From an uncultured Bacteroidia bacterium (GTDB lineage: Bacteria; Bacteroidota; Bacteroidia; NS11-12g; UBA9320): 44,079 nt of DNA. The notes below the pieces were generated by a model. It had not been told where the DNA came from. It saw nothing but the letters and a program-made list of their open reading frames with translations, and did not search any database. The translations under genes and the position numbers were made by a program. Positions 42,549 to 44,079 of the stretch are shown one piece after another. The DNA is taken from contig CAJQIC010000031.1 of the NCBI GenBank assembly GCA_905478335.1, forward strand, positions 1-44,079, given 5' to 3'. Every line of letters begins with the position of its first letter. Positions within the stretch are counted from its first letter, which is position 1.

Positions 42549-43703
42549 ATGGTTACCGCAGTTAAGCATAGAAACACGTCAGACAAATTGAAAAAGTCAT
42601 TTGTTTTCATAGGTGTCTTGCTTTGCGCACTATCTAGTGCTGCAGCGGGGTTCGATTATACGCCAACCATTGTTCAAATCAACAAACACCAACAAAGTGA
42701 TACCGTAGGTTTCAACCTTGTGGACGGAGCGTACAAACTTTTTTATAAATACATTTTAGACGGATCTGTGAAGCTGTGGGATTCACCTGCCAAAAAAATT
42801 CAGATTACACCAAAGGCTTTACAACAGATCGAGAAACAAAACGACTTAGACTTCAGAAAATCTGAAGACTTATTTGTATACGAGTATTGGAAACTATACA
42901 AAAAGGACTTTGAATTCCAAGTGATTGGTTTTTCGTTTTTTGCTCGAAATGACAAACGAGACAAGGTGAATTTTGGCTACATCGATGCGTCAGACGTGCA
43001 AACTTTGCTAAGCAGAATTGTTATCGCAACCAACATTAACGGATCAACGAATCTGAGTTATTGGCATGCATTAATGAGCAAAAGTTATCAATTTAACATC
43101 GCCAAATTTGGCAATGTAGATCTGGTTAAAAACCCGTCTTATGCTTTCGATTTAAAGCGCGATATTTTTAGTTCAAAAAAAATAAAGACCAATAAATACG
43201 TTATTACACCAACGAAAGAGGTTGAATATTTCGTTTATCCGGATATGGACAGCAATTCAGGTAGTTATTATTTGTGCCATGCCATAGAGTCGTATTATAA
43301 TGACAACAGGCATAACTACTACAACGAGACACCAACGCCATCGGTAGACTATCTAGACATAAACACAAAGCTACAAGTTACCCGAATCGATGTGAGCGAA
43401 ATTTGGATGAAAGACGAACGCAATCAAATTAATTATACGCCTCAACGGATACGGATTTATATCAATGAAGTTCCAATGCCTGAGATGTCTGTTGCCGATT
43501 CGAGTAAAAAAAGCATTTTAATTCAATTCAGGCCAATTACTGAGTTTTTAAAAGAAAAAGAGTTTAAATACACCCTCAAGCGGGTCAATTTTGAACCAAT
43601 ATACGGCTATGAAGCAGACGAAATTAAAACTGCGTTGTACACGAAAGATTGGAATAAAATTCAATACACACCACCAAAAACCCTAAAGAATAAAAGAAAT
43701 TAA
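42549..43703 (+). CDS. Exported protein, probable divergent GldN/PorN-like component
   Basis: 384 residues with a signal sequence (hydrophobic FVFIGVLLCALSSAAAG, about residues 18-34) after a basic N-terminus. In order, three segments resemble GldN, the T9SS ring protein: LFYKYILDGSVKLWD..IQITPKALQQIE (like the GldN 'AIxxGxI..Y...LKDIQ' region), FVYEYWKLYKKDFEFQVIGFS (like 'YKIKGYWYFDKRQSELKYRLLGI'), and a region from GYIDASDVQTLL through NLSYWHALMSKSYQFN (like 'FFPNARNVL...ISFDQILNSRRFN'). About 170 extra C-terminal residues are unlike GldN. I recalled the GldN sequence from memory and aligned by eye. Its stop overlaps the next ATG (TAATG). Confidence 0.5.
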   Translation: MVTAVKHRNTSDKLKKSFVFIGVLLCALSSAAAGFDYTPTIVQINKHQQSDTVGFNLVDGAYKLFYKYILDGSVKLWDSPAKKIQITPKALQQIEKQNDLDFRKSEDLFVYEYWKLYKKDFEFQVIGFSFFARNDKRDKVNFGYIDASDVQTLLSRIVIATNINGSTNLSYWHALMSKSYQFNIAKFGNVDLVKNPSYAFDLKRDIFSSKKIKTNKYVITPTKEVEYFVYPDMDSNSGSYYLCHAIESYYNDNRHNYYNETPTPSVDYLDINTKLQVTRIDVSEIWMKDERNQINYTPQRIRIYINEVPMPEMSVADSSKKSILIQFRPITEFLKEKEFKYTLKRVNFEPIYGYEADEIKTALYTKDWNKIQYTPPKTLKNKRN

Positions 43704-44079
43704 TGACGTATAAAATTAAGTTTGGCACAGACGGTTGGAGAGAAATCATAGGTAAAGATTACACCGTGGCCAATGTTAAACGAGTTGCCCAAGCCACAGC
43801 AACTTGGATGATTGATTCAAAACTAAACCAAACAGCAATTATTGGTTACGATTGCCGTTTTGGAGGCCAAATGTTTATGGAAGCGACTGCTGAAGTTTTC
43901 GCAGCCAACGGTATTAAATGTTTGGTTGCAGAACATTTTGTTAGTACACCGATGGTGTCTTTAGCCGCAAACACCCTTAACGCAGGTGTTGGTATTGTGA
44001 TTACAGCAAGCCATAACCCACCTTCTTACAATGGATACAAAATAAAGGCTACCTACGGTGGCCCGGCAACGCCAGCAGA
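43703..44079 (+). CDS. Phosphoglucomutase/phosphomannomutase family protein, N-terminal part (3' truncated by window)
   Basis: 125 codons are visible before the window ends. Alpha-D-phosphohexomutase superfamily: start MTYKIKFGTDGWREIIGKDY, then IIGYDCRFGGQMFMEATAEVFAANGIK, and the active-site loop GIVITASHNPPSYNGYK with the phosphoserine in TASHNP. Interconverts hexose 1- and 6-phosphates for glycan precursors and glycogen. The ATG shares one base with the preceding stop (TAATG), so it is translated in step with the GldN-like gene. The exact sugar specificity lies in the missing part. Confidence 0.92.
   Translation, partial: MTYKIKFGTDGWREIIGKDYTVANVKRVAQATATWMIDSKLNQTAIIGYDCRFGGQMFMEATAEVFAANGIKCLVAEHFVSTPMVSLAANTLNAGVGIVITASHNPPSYNGYKIKATYGGPATPA

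Noticed and set aside
1-44079. Prophage, integrative element or insertion sequence
   Set aside because: No integrase, transposase, phage structural gene or flanking direct repeat was found. The repeat blocks contain no coding capacity.
1-44079. tRNA, rRNA or riboswitch genes
   Set aside because: Intergenic gaps were read for cloverleaf arms, CCA-type ends and known leader motifs; none was convincing.

Overview
The window is a stretch of chromosome from a member of the Bacteroidota, most likely a marine-type Flavobacteriales relative (inference from content, no search run). The evidence is: type IX secretion (T9SS) hallmarks (a C25 gingipain-fold peptidase, a C-terminal type A sorting domain, a probable GldN/PorN-like protein), a SusC-style TonB receptor with an N-terminal carboxypeptidase-regulatory domain, many lipoproteins with short signal peptides, and Bacteroidota -7 promoter boxes of the form TAnnTTTG in front of at least eight genes. 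No rRNA, tRNA, transposase, integrase or CRISPR array is visible.

Layout. 1-2111: cell elongation pair, 3' part of PBP2 and complete rodA. 2112-2778: three tandem hairpin-bearing repeat units. 2779-5589: M16 metallopeptidase. 5590-6429: heptamer arrays and small hairpins, no gene. 6430-8650 (-): MbnP-like lipoprotein and a GT-C-like membrane protein. 8669-11973 (-): pepD and typA. 12124-16489 (-): a TonB receptor preceded by a beta-helix lipoprotein with a row of 11-bp direct repeats upstream. 16635-17930: a small membrane protein and a lipoprotein hydrolase, divergent. 17931-18841: a dense mosaic of short-word repeats. 18842-19999 (-): hmgA. 20053-24218 (+): TPR lipoprotein, then the conserved thrS-infC-rpmI-rplT translation block, ending in a strong terminator. 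24278-25886 (+): a small exported protein overlapping a proline-iminopeptidase-like lipoprotein. 25867-28885 (-): EamA transporter, glf, mdh. 28962-31234: the two subunits of a 3-oxoacid CoA-transferase, separated by an opposite-strand DUF3431 gene. 31407-36380 (+): giant C25 peptidase. 36381-41234 (-): tight operon folB, T9SS beta-propeller protein, two glycosyltransferases. 41298-44079 (+): glutaryl-CoA dehydrogenase-like gene, a GldN-like protein and the start of a phosphohexomutase.

How it fits together. The right third has a T9SS and cell-surface flavour: a probable processing or attachment peptidase, a cargo protein with a sorting domain, two glycosyltransferases in the cargo's operon and a divergent GldN-like secretion component. 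hmgA, scoA/scoB, mdh and the glutaryl-CoA dehydrogenase belong to amino-acid and ketone-body catabolism feeding acetyl-CoA and the TCA cycle.

The most unusual material is non-coding: three intergenic blocks (2112-2778, 5590-6429, 17931-18841) are built from 7- and 8-bp 'words' in which part of each word is constant and the rest varies in an ordered way. These sit beside longer units that keep a hairpin stem while the loop changes. The best regulatory candidates are a perfect inverted repeat over the scoA promoter and four 11-bp-spaced direct repeats upstream of the lipoprotein/TonB receptor pair.
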